A stretch of 64,000 nt of DNA from UBA9676 sp963730065 (GTDB taxonomy: Bacteria > Actinomycetota > Actinomycetes > Streptosporangiales > Streptosporangiaceae), in assembly GCA_963730065.1 (NCBI GenBank), contig CAVSQL010000020.1, positions 310,001-374,000 on the forward strand. Direction: 5' to 3'. The notes below the pieces were generated by a model. The model saw only the letters and a program-made list of their open reading frames with translations, had not been told where the DNA came from and searched no databases. Within the stretch, counting starts at the first letter, position 1. Each line of letters starts with the position of its first letter. Shown here piece by piece: positions 50,969 to 59,848 of this stretch. The position numbers were made by a program, and so were the translations under genes.

Positions 50969-53386
50969 TCAGGGGCCGAGCTGGTCCGGCTTCGGCGTGG
51001 CTGCCACGCCCACCGAATCCCAGATGGGCTTCGGTGCGGGCGGCAGGCCCAGCGGCACGTTGCCGTGCTCGCGGTGCGCGGCCGCCGCGCCGGTGTGGTA
51101 GGCCTCGAGCTGGCTCACGAAGTCCGGGTTACCGTACGGCCTGCCGTCGATGAGCGGCCCCTGCCGGTGCTCCAGCACGGCGAGCACATCGTCACCGGTG
51201 AGGGTCTTGTGCGTCTCCAGCGCGTGCGCCAGGCACAGGACCTGGCCCCGGCTCTCGGTGAGGATCTGCTCGACCCGCGTTAGCAGGCCGGTCAGGGTGT
51301 CCTCGATCCGGTCGGCCAGCGCCCGCCGCAGCTCCTGCTCGGGGTCCTGGCCCTTCTTCTTCCGCCCGCCTGCCCCGCCGCCGGGCGAGCCGACCTCGAG
51401 CCGCTTGGCGGTCGAGTACGACGACACGGTGGACCCCATGCCCCAGAAGCCCTCCATGAACGACGCCACCGTGGTGGCCGACTCCAGGTCGCCGGACACG
51501 CCGGAGGAGCTGTCGTTGTCGAAGAACATCCGCTCGCCCGCGAGGGAGGCCAGGGACACCAGGATGTCGGTCTCGTACTCGGTGCGCCAGCGGGTGAACT
51601 GGTCCTCGGGCGGGATGCTCGCGACCATCCCGAGGTAGTCGCTGCCCTTCTCGATGGTCGCGATGTCGATCTCCATGTGCTGGCGGGTGCGGTAGGCGAC
51701 CAGCGCGTGGCAGGCCTCGTGGACCGCCACCGCGTGCCGCTCGCGCTCGATGTACTCCACGTCCTCCGGCGGCCCGAGCTCCTTGAGCTGCTTGGCGCGG
51801 ATGACGTCCTGCCAGGTGATGACGTCCCGCCCATCGCGGATCGCGTGGATTAGCGCCTCGTTGACCATGTCCTTGATGGTGGCGCCGGTCGCGTACGGGG
51901 TGATGATGGCCAGCTTGTCCACCTGCTCGGGGGTCAGCTCGTTCCGCACCTTGGCCAGGTAGCCCTGGTAGGTCTTCACCCGGCCCGCCTTGGACGGGTA
52001 GCCGACCTTGTAGATCCGGTCGATCCGGCCGGGCCGCAGCAGCGCCTCGTCCAGCGTCTCCGGCATGTTGCTCGCCATCATGACGAGGATCCGGTACTTG
52101 GGCGGCGGCTTGGGGCGCATGCCGAAGATCCGCCGGATGTGGCGGTTGACGAAGCCGCGCGGCTTCTTCAGCCCGGACAGCTCGGTGAGCAGCGCCTGCA
52201 GGGTGCCCATGCCGCCGCCGCCGCCACCACCGCCCATGCCCCCGCCGATGATCTGCCTGCTGCGCCGGCCGTCCGGGGCGTCGTCCTCGATGCCCGACGC
52301 CATGGCGCGCCGCAGCAGCATCCACTGCACGTCCTGCGACAGGTAGGAGAAGCCGTGGCAGCCGGCCTGGTGCGGCGCCGGTGTCATCCCGCGCGGGAAG
52401 CCGGGGCCGCCCTGGCCCAGCGCGCCACGGTTGCCGAGCGAGTCGGCCTCGTCGAAGAAGACGATCACCCCGCCGTACCGCAGCGCGAGCCGGCGCAGCT
52501 TGCGGAACAGCCCCTTCACCTTGAGCACGCCGATGCCGAAGAACATGTTGATGAACGCGCCCGGGTCCACGAACACGTACGGCTTGCCGGTCTCCCCGGC
52601 CACCGCCTCGGCCATCAGCGTCTTGCCGGTGCCGGGCGGGCCCCACAGCAGGATCCCGCCGGGCACGTACCCGCCCTTGTCCTCGATCTGCTCCGGGTGC
52701 TCCAGGTAGAGGATGTTCTCCTTCACCTTCGCCAGCACGTGGTCCTGGCCCCAGACGTCGGCGAACCGGGTCTTGATGTCGTCGGGGAAGTAGACGTCGA
52801 CCCCGCCCCGGGACAGGAACCAGAACAACGCGCCGAACTGGAGGATGAGGAAGAGCATGGCGAACACGATCTGGAACACGAACGGGAGCGCGTGCCAGAT
52901 GTAGCCCGGCAGGTGAAGCAGCGCCAGGAACGGGTTGGTGTGGGTCACCTTGCCGATGACCACGGCGATCACGGCGATCCAGAACAGCCATCCGAGCAGC
53001 CGCCGGACGCGGAACCGGGTCCAGTCGGACAGCTTGCGGTGGGTGGCCCGCTCGAACCCGCCGAAGACGGTGTGGGTCCAGAACCGGTGGTAGCCCGCCC
53101 AGTGCTCGCTGATGAGGAAGTGCAGCTGGCGCAGCGCTTCCAGGGCGATCAGGAGGAAGACCCACGAGGCGGACCTGAGCTCGAGCCGCATCGCGTCGCC
53201 GAACCCGATCAGCGGGTTGTCCGCCATCACGGACCAGACCAGCACGAACCAGACCAGCACGAGGAGGAGCAGGAACTTCACCCGGTCCCAGAAGGCGAGC
53301 GGCTTGCGGGTAGGCCGGTCCTCGTCCCGTGGCCGCTCACCGGGCGCGGGCAGTCCCTCGACCGGGCCCGCGGGGGCTGTCGTCAT
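50969..53386 (-). CDS. Membrane AAA+ zinc metalloprotease, FtsH-like
   Basis: 805 aa. Four predicted membrane helices (about 37-54, 73-90, 131-145 and 168-192), where FtsH has two. AAA module: Walker A LLWGPPGTGKTLMAEAVAG (247-265), Walker B GVIVFFDEADSLGN (306-319), then a long insertion with a Gly run (380-394), and SNMPETLDEALLRPGRIDR (second region of homology). Zinc protease: HEACH (556-560) in AVAVHEACHALVAY and the third-ligand region SGVSGDLESAT. It should extract and degrade membrane proteins. Coupled to the upstream lipoprotein gene, which may be its partner. Distinct from housekeeping FtsH by topology and insertion. Confidence 0.9.
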   Translation of the reverse strand: MTTAPAGPVEGLPAPGERPRDEDRPTRKPLAFWDRVKFLLLLVLVWFVLVWSVMADNPLIGFGDAMRLELRSASWVFLLIALEALRQLHFLISEHWAGYHRFWTHTVFGGFERATHRKLSDWTRFRVRRLLGWLFWIAVIAVVIGKVTHTNPFLALLHLPGYIWHALPFVFQIVFAMLFLILQFGALFWFLSRGGVDVYFPDDIKTRFADVWGQDHVLAKVKENILYLEHPEQIEDKGGYVPGGILLWGPPGTGKTLMAEAVAGETGKPYVFVDPGAFINMFFGIGVLKVKGLFRKLRRLALRYGGVIVFFDEADSLGNRGALGQGGPGFPRGMTPAPHQAGCHGFSYLSQDVQWMLLRRAMASGIEDDAPDGRRSRQIIGGGMGGGGGGGGMGTLQALLTELSGLKKPRGFVNRHIRRIFGMRPKPPPKYRILVMMASNMPETLDEALLRPGRIDRIYKVGYPSKAGRVKTYQGYLAKVRNELTPEQVDKLAIITPYATGATIKDMVNEALIHAIRDGRDVITWQDVIRAKQLKELGPPEDVEYIERERHAVAVHEACHALVAYRTRQHMEIDIATIEKGSDYLGMVASIPPEDQFTRWRTEYETDILVSLASLAGERMFFDNDSSSGVSGDLESATTVASFMEGFWGMGSTVSSYSTAKRLEVGSPGGGAGGRKKKGQDPEQELRRALADRIEDTLTGLLTRVEQILTESRGQVLCLAHALETHKTLTGDDVLAVLEHRQGPLIDGRPYGNPDFVSQLEAYHTGAAAAHREHGNVPLGLPPAPKPIWDSVGVAATPKPDQLGP

Positions 53387-54036
53387 CAGTTGCTCCTGAC
53401 CGTGAATGACTGCATTACTGTGTCGATCTCGCCGTGGTCCCGCTGGTAACAGCTTGCCAGGCAGTGCAGCACCAGAAGGTAGATCTCGGTGTCATCGGCG
53501 TTGGTGAACGCGACCTGGTCGAAGGTGTCGGTGCTGCCGTCCGGGAACGTGTAGTCGAAGGTGACCCGCACCCCGTGCACGCCCTGGTCCTGGGTGAGGA
53601 CGGTGTTGCGCAGCAGGTGGAACCCGGTCAGCGGGAAGCCGCTCTTGGCGGCGGTCGCCCGGGTCGCGGTGGTCACCGGCAGGAAGATGTCACGCAGTTC
53701 GTTGTAGGACATGCCCGCGGCCGCGGCCGAGTTGAGCGGCTCGACCAGCGCGAACGCGAACGGCTGCGGGACCACCGAGCCGAACACGTGGGAGGCTGAC
53801 GGCGAGGGGTTGCCGTCGTACCCGACCGACCACACCCCGCTCGGCTGCGACGAGCTGCCGCTGCCGCCGCGCAGCACCTTGGCCAGCGCCGAATCGCTGA
53901 GCTTGCTCCACCCGGACGGGACCTTGAAGTAGGCGTGCGCGTCAGAGTTCGAGACATAGGTGAACTGGGGTGCCCCGCAGGCCGAAACCATGACCACCAT
54001 CAAGACCAGCCACAGCCCGGCGAGTACCCTGTTCAT
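53386..54036 (-). CDS. Lipoprotein coupled to the FtsH-like protease
   Basis: 216 aa from ATG 54036. Lipoprotein signal LAGLWLVLMVVMVSACGAP with lipobox VSAC. The mature part has a domain with YFKVPSGWSKLSDSAL near the start and VTFDYTFPDGSTDTFDQVAF and YLLVLHCLASC near the end, the pattern of small secreted beta-rich domains. The stop overlaps the protease start (TGATG). It may present substrates or sense envelope stress for the protease (inference). Confidence 0.88.
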   Translation of the reverse strand: MNRVLAGLWLVLMVVMVSACGAPQFTYVSNSDAHAYFKVPSGWSKLSDSALAKVLRGGSGSSSQPSGVWSVGYDGNPSPSASHVFGSVVPQPFAFALVEPLNSAAAAGMSYNELRDIFLPVTTATRATAAKSGFPLTGFHLLRNTVLTQDQGVHGVRVTFDYTFPDGSTDTFDQVAFTNADDTEIYLLVLHCLASCYQRDHGEIDTVMQSFTVRSN

Positions 54037-54229
54037 CCACCCTCTCTTGCTCGCCAAACGGCGTGACCTCCCCGTCGCCCGGTGTTCCGCCTGTACCGCG
54101 AGTATCGCTCGTGAACGCGGTACGGCGATAGTGCCCAGACCGAACGCGCCCATGCACATAACACGTAAGCAATGGTATGGGGGTTCCGGCGATGCCGGTG
54201 GCTCCCCCGGCCGGCTGGCCGCCGCCGGG

Positions 54230-54908
54230 TCAGAGGCGGCCGGGAGGGGGACCGGCGTCGGCCACGCCAGCCTCGGCGTACGTCCCCGCCTCGCCGGTCA
54301 GGCCGCGCCGGCGGCCCCGGGCCCCGATCGCCCAGAAGGCCACCCCGGCCAGCACCATCACCACGAACGCGCCGAGCGTGACTGACTCGAAGAAGACCCG
54401 GGACACCCCCCAGTTGCTCTCCATCGAGTACGACTGCCCGAACACCGCGTTGATAGCGCCCGGCCATAGCAGGGTGATGGCCGTGATGATGACGAACAAT
54501 TCGCAGATCACGACCGCGGCCCAGGCCCCGGCCGTGCCCCCCGGCACCCGGTAGGGCCGGTCCGCGTCCGGGTACTTCCGCCGCAGTGCGACCAGGGCCG
54601 GGAAGACAAAGACGTAGCTCACCGAGGTGGTCGAGATCACCAGCGCGATCATCACGGAGAAGAAGTTCGCCAGGCTCCCGCTGGTGATGAGGAAGACGAA
54701 GAAGACGAACACCGAGGCGACGACGCCCGAGGCGATGTTGACCGCGATAGGTGTGCCAAAACTGGCGAAGCGCCCCATCCAGGCTGGGGCAGCGCCGTCC
54801 AGCGCCGCGATGGCCTGGGTCCGGTCGGCACCCTCCAGCCAGACCGAGCCGCTGCCGAGCAGGGTGAGGATGATCAGGACCCCGAACACCACGCCGTGGC
54901 CAGCGGGC
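54230..54908 (-). pseudogene. C-terminal half of an APC-family amino acid permease
   Basis: About 220 codons with 4-5 membrane helices typical of the second half of APC permeases (VASVFVFFVFLITSGSLANF, VFPALVALRRKYPDADRPYRVPG, AVVICELFVIITAITLLWPG). The first half and start are absent: the homologous part begins around 54905, four bases after the alkB stop, and further upstream the frame is only antisense-shifted alkB. A deletion or rearrangement has removed the 5' end. Confidence 0.8.
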
Positions 54909-54911
54909 GGG

Positions 54912-55541
54912 CTAACGGACGCCGCGAGGGCGGAACTGCACGCTGATCCGCGGGCCGGCGGCCCGGGCGGTCTTGGGCACCGCATGCTCCCAGGTGCGCT
55001 GGCAGCTGCCGCCCATGACCAGCAGGTCACCGTGGCCGAGGTCGTGGCGGATCGCAGGGCCGCCACCGCGCGGCCGCAGCAGCAGCGCACGTGGGGCGCC
55101 GAGCGAAACGATGGCCACCACCGTGTCCTGCGTGCCGCCGCGGCCGATGGTGTCGCCGTGCCAGGCGACGCTGTCCCGGCCGTCCCGGTACAGGCACAGC
55201 CCGGCCGTGCACAGCGGCTCGCCGAGCTCGGGCCAGTAGTGCCGGTCGAGCGCGTCTCTGGCCCGGGCCAGCACCGGGTCGGGGAGCGGCTCGCCCTCGC
55301 CGTAGAAGCACAGCAGCCGCGGGACGTCCACCACCCGGTCGTACATCTGGCGCCGCTCGGCCCGCCATGGCACGGTGTCCAGCAGCCGGCCGAACAGCGC
55401 GTCGGCGCCGGCCAGCCAGCCCGGCCGGGTGTCCACCCAGGCCCCGTGGGCCAGGGGCCGGCGGCGGACCGACTCCCCCAGCGGGCCGGGCCCCGCCTGG
55501 CCCGTGAGGTCGAGCAGCGAGCCCTGGAACACATCAGCCAT
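54912..55541 (-). CDS. alkB: AlkB-like 2-oxoglutarate/Fe(II) dioxygenase
   Basis: 209 aa. HxD motif in SVAWHGDTIG, distal His in TWEHAVPKT, and the 2OG-binding Arg in RISVQFRPRG. AlkB enzymes remove methyl groups from 1-methyladenine and 3-methylcytosine in DNA. A -10 element TATACT ends 6 nt before the ATG, so the mRNA is probably leaderless. A LexA-type box overlaps the -35 position, placing the gene in the SOS response. Confidence 0.9.
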   Translation of the reverse strand: MADVFQGSLLDLTGQAGPGPLGESVRRRPLAHGAWVDTRPGWLAGADALFGRLLDTVPWRAERRQMYDRVVDVPRLLCFYGEGEPLPDPVLARARDALDRHYWPELGEPLCTAGLCLYRDGRDSVAWHGDTIGRGGTQDTVVAIVSLGAPRALLLRPRGGGPAIRHDLGHGDLLVMGGSCQRTWEHAVPKTARAAGPRISVQFRPRGVR

Positions 55542-55547
55542 GGGCCG

Positions 55548-55577
55548 AGTATAGCCCGTATACGAACAGAGGTTCGA
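55548..55577 (-). promoter_or_regulatory. alkB promoter with LexA (SOS) box
   Basis: ACGAAC-AGAG-GTTCGA (55562-55577) matches the actinobacterial SOS box TCGAAC-N4-GTTCGA at 11 of 12 fixed positions. Downstream on the minus strand TATACT (complement of 55548-55553) is a good -10, with only 6 nt to ATG 55541. Confidence 0.75.
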
Positions 55578-55598
55578 TAGAACGCGGTGGCCTGCTCG

Positions 55599-56477
55599 TT
55601 ATATGACCTTGCGCGCGCCGCCGGACAGCCGGGTGGCCAGCTCGTCGTCGATCTGCTGGGCGCAGTCGATGAGGCGGGGCAGGAATTCCTTCTCCAGCGT
55701 CCGCATGGCGACCCGCGCCGCGTGCGCGCTGGCGTTGATCGCCGCCACCACCTTGCGGGAGCCGTCGCGGATGGGGACTGCGATCGAGCGGACGCCGGCC
55801 TCCAGCTCCTGGTCCACCGCGGCCCATCCCTGGCCGCGCACTTTCGACAGCACCGCGCGCAGTTCCTGCGGGTCGGTGATGGTCTGCTCGGTGAGCTTGC
55901 GCAGCTTGGTCCGGCTCAGGTGGGCGTCGAGCTCGGCTTCGGGCAGGTGAGCCAGCAGGACCCGGCCCATGGAGGTCGGATACGGCGGCAGCCGGGTGCC
56001 CACCGTCAGCGAGATGGTCATGATCCGGTTGGCGGAGGCGCGCGCCACGTAGACCAGGTCGTCGCCGTCGAGCACGCTCACCGAGCAGGACTCGTGCAGT
56101 TCCTCCGCGAGGTCCTCCAGGTGCGGCTGGGCGATCTGGGCGACGCTGAACGAGGACAGGTAGGCGTAGCCCAGGGCCAGCACCCGCGGGCGCAGCGAGA
56201 ACTGGCGCCCGGAGCTGCCGACATAGCCCAGCTCCTGCAGGGTCAGCAGGAAACGCCGGGCAGCTGCCCGGGTGAGGCCGGTGCGCTCCGCGACCTCGGA
56301 CAGGGTCAGCGACGGGTGCTCGGAGGAGAAACACCGGATCACGGCCAGGCCGCGGTCGAGGGACTGGACGAAGTCGGTGCGGCGCCCGGTGCCCTCACCG
56401 GCCCGGCGGGCAGCCCGCTCCCAGGCGCCGTCCGGCTGCTCGCCGCCGCCCGGTGCGTCCCCGCCTGGCGTGTTCAC
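55599..56477 (-). CDS. IclR-family regulator (PcaR/PobR-like)
   Basis: 292 aa from GTG 56477; later in-frame starts are possible, as the first 35 residues are Gly/Ala/Arg-rich. N-terminal winged helix RGLAVIRCFSSEHPSLTLSE, LTRAAARRFLLTLQELGYV; C-terminal effector domain PPYPTSMGRVLLAHLPEAEL, EAGVRSIAVPIRDGSRKVVAAINAS. The PcaR/PobR branch senses aromatic acids. The hmgA and fumarylacetoacetase genes 3-6 kb away are plausible targets (inference). Confidence 0.92.
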   Translation of the reverse strand: MNTPGGDAPGGGEQPDGAWERAARRAGEGTGRRTDFVQSLDRGLAVIRCFSSEHPSLTLSEVAERTGLTRAAARRFLLTLQELGYVGSSGRQFSLRPRVLALGYAYLSSFSVAQIAQPHLEDLAEELHESCSVSVLDGDDLVYVARASANRIMTISLTVGTRLPPYPTSMGRVLLAHLPEAELDAHLSRTKLRKLTEQTITDPQELRAVLSKVRGQGWAAVDQELEAGVRSIAVPIRDGSRKVVAAINASAHAARVAMRTLEKEFLPRLIDCAQQIDDELATRLSGGARKVI

Positions 56478-56486
56478 ATTGCGAAC
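56472..56486. promoter_or_regulatory. Palindrome at the iclR start, probable self-operator
   Basis: GTTCACATTGCGAAC is a 15-bp palindrome with one mismatched pair. It covers the GTG start of the IclR gene. If it is the operator, either the transcript is leaderless or translation starts downstream. Confidence 0.5.
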
Positions 56487-56563
56487 GATAGCGCGACGAG
56501 GGCGCGATCCGCCAGGCCGGGTGCCCCTAGGAGCCTCGGCCGCGCTGGTCCGGGCCCGGCCGG

Positions 56564-57682
56564 TCAGGCCCGGGCCGCGCGGCAGCGGGCGACCTCGTGC
56601 AGGGCGATCCCGGCCGCCACCCCGACGTTGAGCGACTCGGTGGCGGCCGCCATGGGGATCTGGGCCAGCAGGTCGCAGCGCTGCGCCACCAGCCGGGACA
56701 GCCCGCGCCCCTCGGACCCGACCACCAGCACCAGCGGCCCGTCGGCCACCTCCAGGTCGCCGACGCCGGTCGTTCCCGCGGCGTCCAGGCCGACCACGAA
56801 CAGCCCTTCCCCGGCGTAGGCGGTGAGCGCCCGGACCAGGTTGGGCGCCTGCGCGACCCGCACCCGGGCCAGCGCCCCGGCCGACGCCTTCCAGGCGCCC
56901 GCCGTGACCTTCGCCGACCGCCGGGCCGGGATGAGCACGCCGTGGCCGCCGAACGCGGCCGCCGAGCGGGTGATCGCACCCAGGTTGCGCGGGTCCGTCA
57001 CCCCGTCCAGCGCGACGATCAGCGGCGGCTCACCCCGCGCCGCGGCCAGCGCCGTCAGGTCGGCCGGGTGGACGTAGTTGTAGGGCCTGACCCGCAGGGC
57101 CAGGCCCTGGTGGACCGACCCGCCGGTCAGCCGGTCCAGCTCCGCCCGGCCCGCCTCGATCATCGGGACGCCGGCCCGCGCCGCCAGGGTGATCGCCTCG
57201 CGCACCCGGTCGTCGGCGTCCAGCCGCTGGGCCGCGTACAGGGCGGTCGCCGGGACCGCGGCGCGCAGCGCCTCCAGCACCGCGTTGCGGCCGGCCACCA
57301 CCTCGGGCGCGTCACCGGCCCCCCGCGCGCGGCCGCCCGCGGAGTCGCCTGCGGGGGACGTGCGCGCCCGGCCCGTCCGCCCGCCGGCCGGCCCCTCGGC
57401 AGAACGGCCTGCGGCCACCCGGCCCGGCTGCCCCGCGGAGGACCGGCCGCCCGAACGGCCAGCAGGTGTGCCGCCGCTCTCCGGGTCGGCCCGGTCCTGG
57501 TCCCGCGCGGCCCGGCGCTGCGCCGGGTGGCCGGGGCGCAGGTACGCGGGCGGCGTCGGCCCCTTGCCCTCCAGCCGCCGCCGGCCGTGGCCGCCGGTGC
57601 CCGGGCGCGGCTTACCCGACTTGGTGCGCCCGCCCCGTCCCGCGCGGCCGGAGCCTGACCGCCCCGACGATCCCCCGCTCAC
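56564..57682 (-). CDS. rlmB: 23S rRNA 2'-O-methyltransferase of the TrmH/RlmB (SpoU) family
   Basis: 372 aa from GTG 57682, preceded by GAGGGACGG. Residues 1-110 are an Arg/Gly/Pro-rich disordered extension containing GKGPTPPAYLRPGHPAQ, typical of the actinobacterial form. The substrate-binding domain (VVAGRNAVLEALRAAVPATA) is followed by a SPOUT catalytic domain with GVTDPRNLGAITRSAAAFG, LVLVVGSEGRGLSRLV and ATESLNVGVAAGIALHEVAR. Methylates the ribose of a 23S rRNA guanosine. Lies downstream of cysS, as in many actinomycetes. Confidence 0.93.
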   Translation of the reverse strand: MSGGSSGRSGSGRAGRGGRTKSGKPRPGTGGHGRRRLEGKGPTPPAYLRPGHPAQRRAARDQDRADPESGGTPAGRSGGRSSAGQPGRVAAGRSAEGPAGGRTGRARTSPAGDSAGGRARGAGDAPEVVAGRNAVLEALRAAVPATALYAAQRLDADDRVREAITLAARAGVPMIEAGRAELDRLTGGSVHQGLALRVRPYNYVHPADLTALAAARGEPPLIVALDGVTDPRNLGAITRSAAAFGGHGVLIPARRSAKVTAGAWKASAGALARVRVAQAPNLVRALTAYAGEGLFVVGLDAAGTTGVGDLEVADGPLVLVVGSEGRGLSRLVAQRCDLLAQIPMAAATESLNVGVAAGIALHEVARCRAARA

Positions 57683-57734
57683 CGCCGGCCGTCCCTCGGG
57701 AGGAACCCGCCAGCCCCGCGGCCACCGCCGCGGG

Positions 57735-59150
57735 TCATCGCTTGAGCTCCCATCGGGACCCGTCCGGGGTGTCCTCGATGAGCACGCCGGCCGCCTGCAG
57801 GCGTTCCCTGATCGCGTCGGCCGCCGCCCAGTCCTGGCGCTCGCGGGCCGCCTGCCGCTCGGCGAGCGCCCCCTTGACCAGGGCGTTGACCACCTCGCGC
57901 AGGTCGTCGTCGGCGCCACGGCTGACCCACGGCTGGGCCAGCGGGTCGAGTCCGAGCACGCCCAGCATGGCCCGGACCGAGGCCAGCGCGGCCGCGGTCG
58001 CCTCCGCGTCGCCGGCGGCCAGCGCGTTGTTGCCCTCGTGCACGGTGGCGTGGAGGACCGCGAGCGCCTGGGGCACGCCGAGGTCGTCGTCGAGCGCGGC
58101 GGCGAACTCCTCCGGCCAGGCCGGCCCGGCGGCCGGGTCCGGGCTGGCGGCATCCGGCGCACCGGCGAACTCGCCCGCCCGCACGACGAAGCCCTCGATC
58201 CCCCGGTAGGCGGCGACCGCCTCGGCCAGCGCTTCCGGCGAGTACTCCATCGCCGAGCGGTAATGCGCCTGGCCCAGGTAGTACCGCAATTCCACCGGCC
58301 GCACCTGGGTCACCATCGCGTTGACCAGCAGCGAGTTGCCCAGCGACTTGCTCATCTTCTCGCCCTGGACCCCGAGCAGGCCGTTGTGCATCCAGTACCG
58401 GGCGAACCCGTCGCCGGCCGCCCGGGACTGGGCGAGCTCGTTCTCGTGGTGGGGGAACACCAGGTCCAGGCCGCCGCCGTGGATGTCGAAGACCGGGCCC
58501 AGGTACTTGGTGGCCATCGCGGAGCATTCCAGGTGCCAGCCGGGGCGGCCCGGCCCCCACGGGGTGTCCCAGGCCGGCTCGCCGGGCTTCGCGGCCTTCC
58601 AGAGGGTGAAGTCACGCACGTCTCGTTTGGCATCATCGGTGTCGGTGTCGTCGGCGGGCCGCATGTGCTCCAGGCGCTGGCCGGACAGCGCGCCGTAGGC
58701 CGGCCAGGAGGTGACGTCGAAGTAGACGCCGCCCCCGGAGGCGTACGCGTGGCCGCCGTTGACCAGCCGCCGCATGAGCGCGATCATCTCCGGCACGTGG
58801 CCGGTCGCCCGCGGCTCCACGTCGGGCGGCAGGCAGCCGAGCACGTCGTAGGCGCGGGTGAACGCCCGCTCGTTACGCTGGGCCACCGCCCACCAGGGGA
58901 TTTCCTCGCCGGCGGCGACCCGCAGGATCTTGTCGTCGATGTCGGTGACGTTCCGGCAGAACATGACCTGGTAGCCGCTCGCCTTCAGCCAGCGGACGAA
59001 GATGTCGAAGTTGACGCCGGACCGGATGTGCCCGATGTGCGGTGGCGCCTGCACCGTGGCGCCACACAGGTACAGCGACACCGCCCCGGGGCGGATGGGG
59101 GTGAAGTCGCGTACGGCGCGCGCGGCGGTGTCATGGATGCGGAGCGTCAC
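57735..59150 (-). CDS. cysS: Cysteinyl-tRNA synthetase
   Basis: 471 aa from GTG 59150 (MTLRIHDTAARAVRDF), the usual start; the open frame extends 20 codons more. HIGH-type motif PPHIGHIRSG, zinc ligands including LYLCG and GWHLECSAM, HGGGLDLVFPHHENE, and KMSKS in GEKMSKSLGN; the C-terminal anticodon-binding helices end AADAIRERLQAAGVLIEDT. Class I synthetase charging tRNA-Cys. Begins the cysS-rlmB unit (52-bp gap). Confidence 0.97.
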   Translation of the reverse strand: MTLRIHDTAARAVRDFTPIRPGAVSLYLCGATVQAPPHIGHIRSGVNFDIFVRWLKASGYQVMFCRNVTDIDDKILRVAAGEEIPWWAVAQRNERAFTRAYDVLGCLPPDVEPRATGHVPEMIALMRRLVNGGHAYASGGGVYFDVTSWPAYGALSGQRLEHMRPADDTDTDDAKRDVRDFTLWKAAKPGEPAWDTPWGPGRPGWHLECSAMATKYLGPVFDIHGGGLDLVFPHHENELAQSRAAGDGFARYWMHNGLLGVQGEKMSKSLGNSLLVNAMVTQVRPVELRYYLGQAHYRSAMEYSPEALAEAVAAYRGIEGFVVRAGEFAGAPDAASPDPAAGPAWPEEFAAALDDDLGVPQALAVLHATVHEGNNALAAGDAEATAAALASVRAMLGVLGLDPLAQPWVSRGADDDLREVVNALVKGALAERQAARERQDWAAADAIRERLQAAGVLIEDTPDGSRWELKR

Positions 59151-59224
59151 GCCGCCCAGGCTACCGGGAGCCGCGGCCCGCCCGCAGATCCGAAGCCATT
59201 CGGTGATCATGGGATCTCGGCGCT

Positions 59225-59325
59225 AAGCAGCAGGCGCTGGCCTACTGCAGGGAGGCGCTCGACCTGCTGCAGGGCTCGGCGGACCCGGCGCGGATTCCCG
59301 CAGCTGACCCGCGGTCCCCGGTCAC
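59225..59325 (+). pseudogene. Short TPR-like gene fragment
   Basis: On the plus strand the DNA reads KQQALAYCREALDLLQ, a typical tetratricopeptide helix pair, then degenerates. No start or other repeats are present. It follows a copy of GTGATCATGGGAT. Probably the tail of a lost gene. Confidence 0.35.
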
Positions 59326-59744
59326 GGGCCGCCCTCGAGGCTGTAGGCCCGGTACTCGCCCGGGCCGGTCCGAAGGTAGACGATCATCGCGCACACCTGC
59401 GAACTGCTGGCGGCGAGCCGCTGCGATCCGGCGGTGGTCGCGGCGAACAACTCCTGACGTGACCAGCCGAGCGGCGGGTACACGCCTACCGCGTGGATCG
59501 GGACCGGCTCCTGCGCGGAGATCTGCCGCCAACTGCGCGGCGGGCCGCCGAAGGACTCGTAGTCCCGCCCGCACCAGTGCACGCGGGCCGAGGCTCCCTG
59601 CCCCGGCCACACGTTATAGACCGCGCGGTACCGGACGGCGAAGCCGCCCGCAGCGGCGACCATCAGCACCAGGGCGCCGCCTGCGACCCTGGCCCAGAGA
59701 CGCCCGCCACGCGCCGCCGTCAGGGTGCTCACGCCGGCCATCAT
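59322..59744 (-). CDS. Small secreted or membrane-anchored protein
   Basis: 140 aa. An N-terminal membrane segment (VAGGALVLMVAAAGGFAVRY, about residues 20-39) is followed by an extracytoplasmic domain with two Cys (VHWCGRDYES; SSQVCAMIVYLRTG) that may pair. No lipobox. It lies before hmgA in the opposite reading order (104 bp gap to the hmgA stop). Family unknown. Confidence 0.7.
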   Translation of the reverse strand: MMAGVSTLTAARGGRLWARVAGGALVLMVAAAGGFAVRYRAVYNVWPGQGASARVHWCGRDYESFGGPPRSWRQISAQEPVPIHAVGVYPPLGWSRQELFAATTAGSQRLAASSSQVCAMIVYLRTGPGEYRAYSLEGGP

Positions 59745-59848
59745 GTCGGCTCCGGCGCGAGCGCTTCAACCTGCGCGGGGAAGTCTCCCCACCGGGGAGG
59801 CGCGGCGCCCTCAGCCCGGCGACCGCGGCCGTCGGGGTCCACCGCCCC

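Noticed and set aside
56564..58162. Upstream extension of the rlmB frame into cysS
   Set aside because: The extra 160 codons are antiphase cysS sequence; GTG 57682 with a ribosome site is the sensible start.
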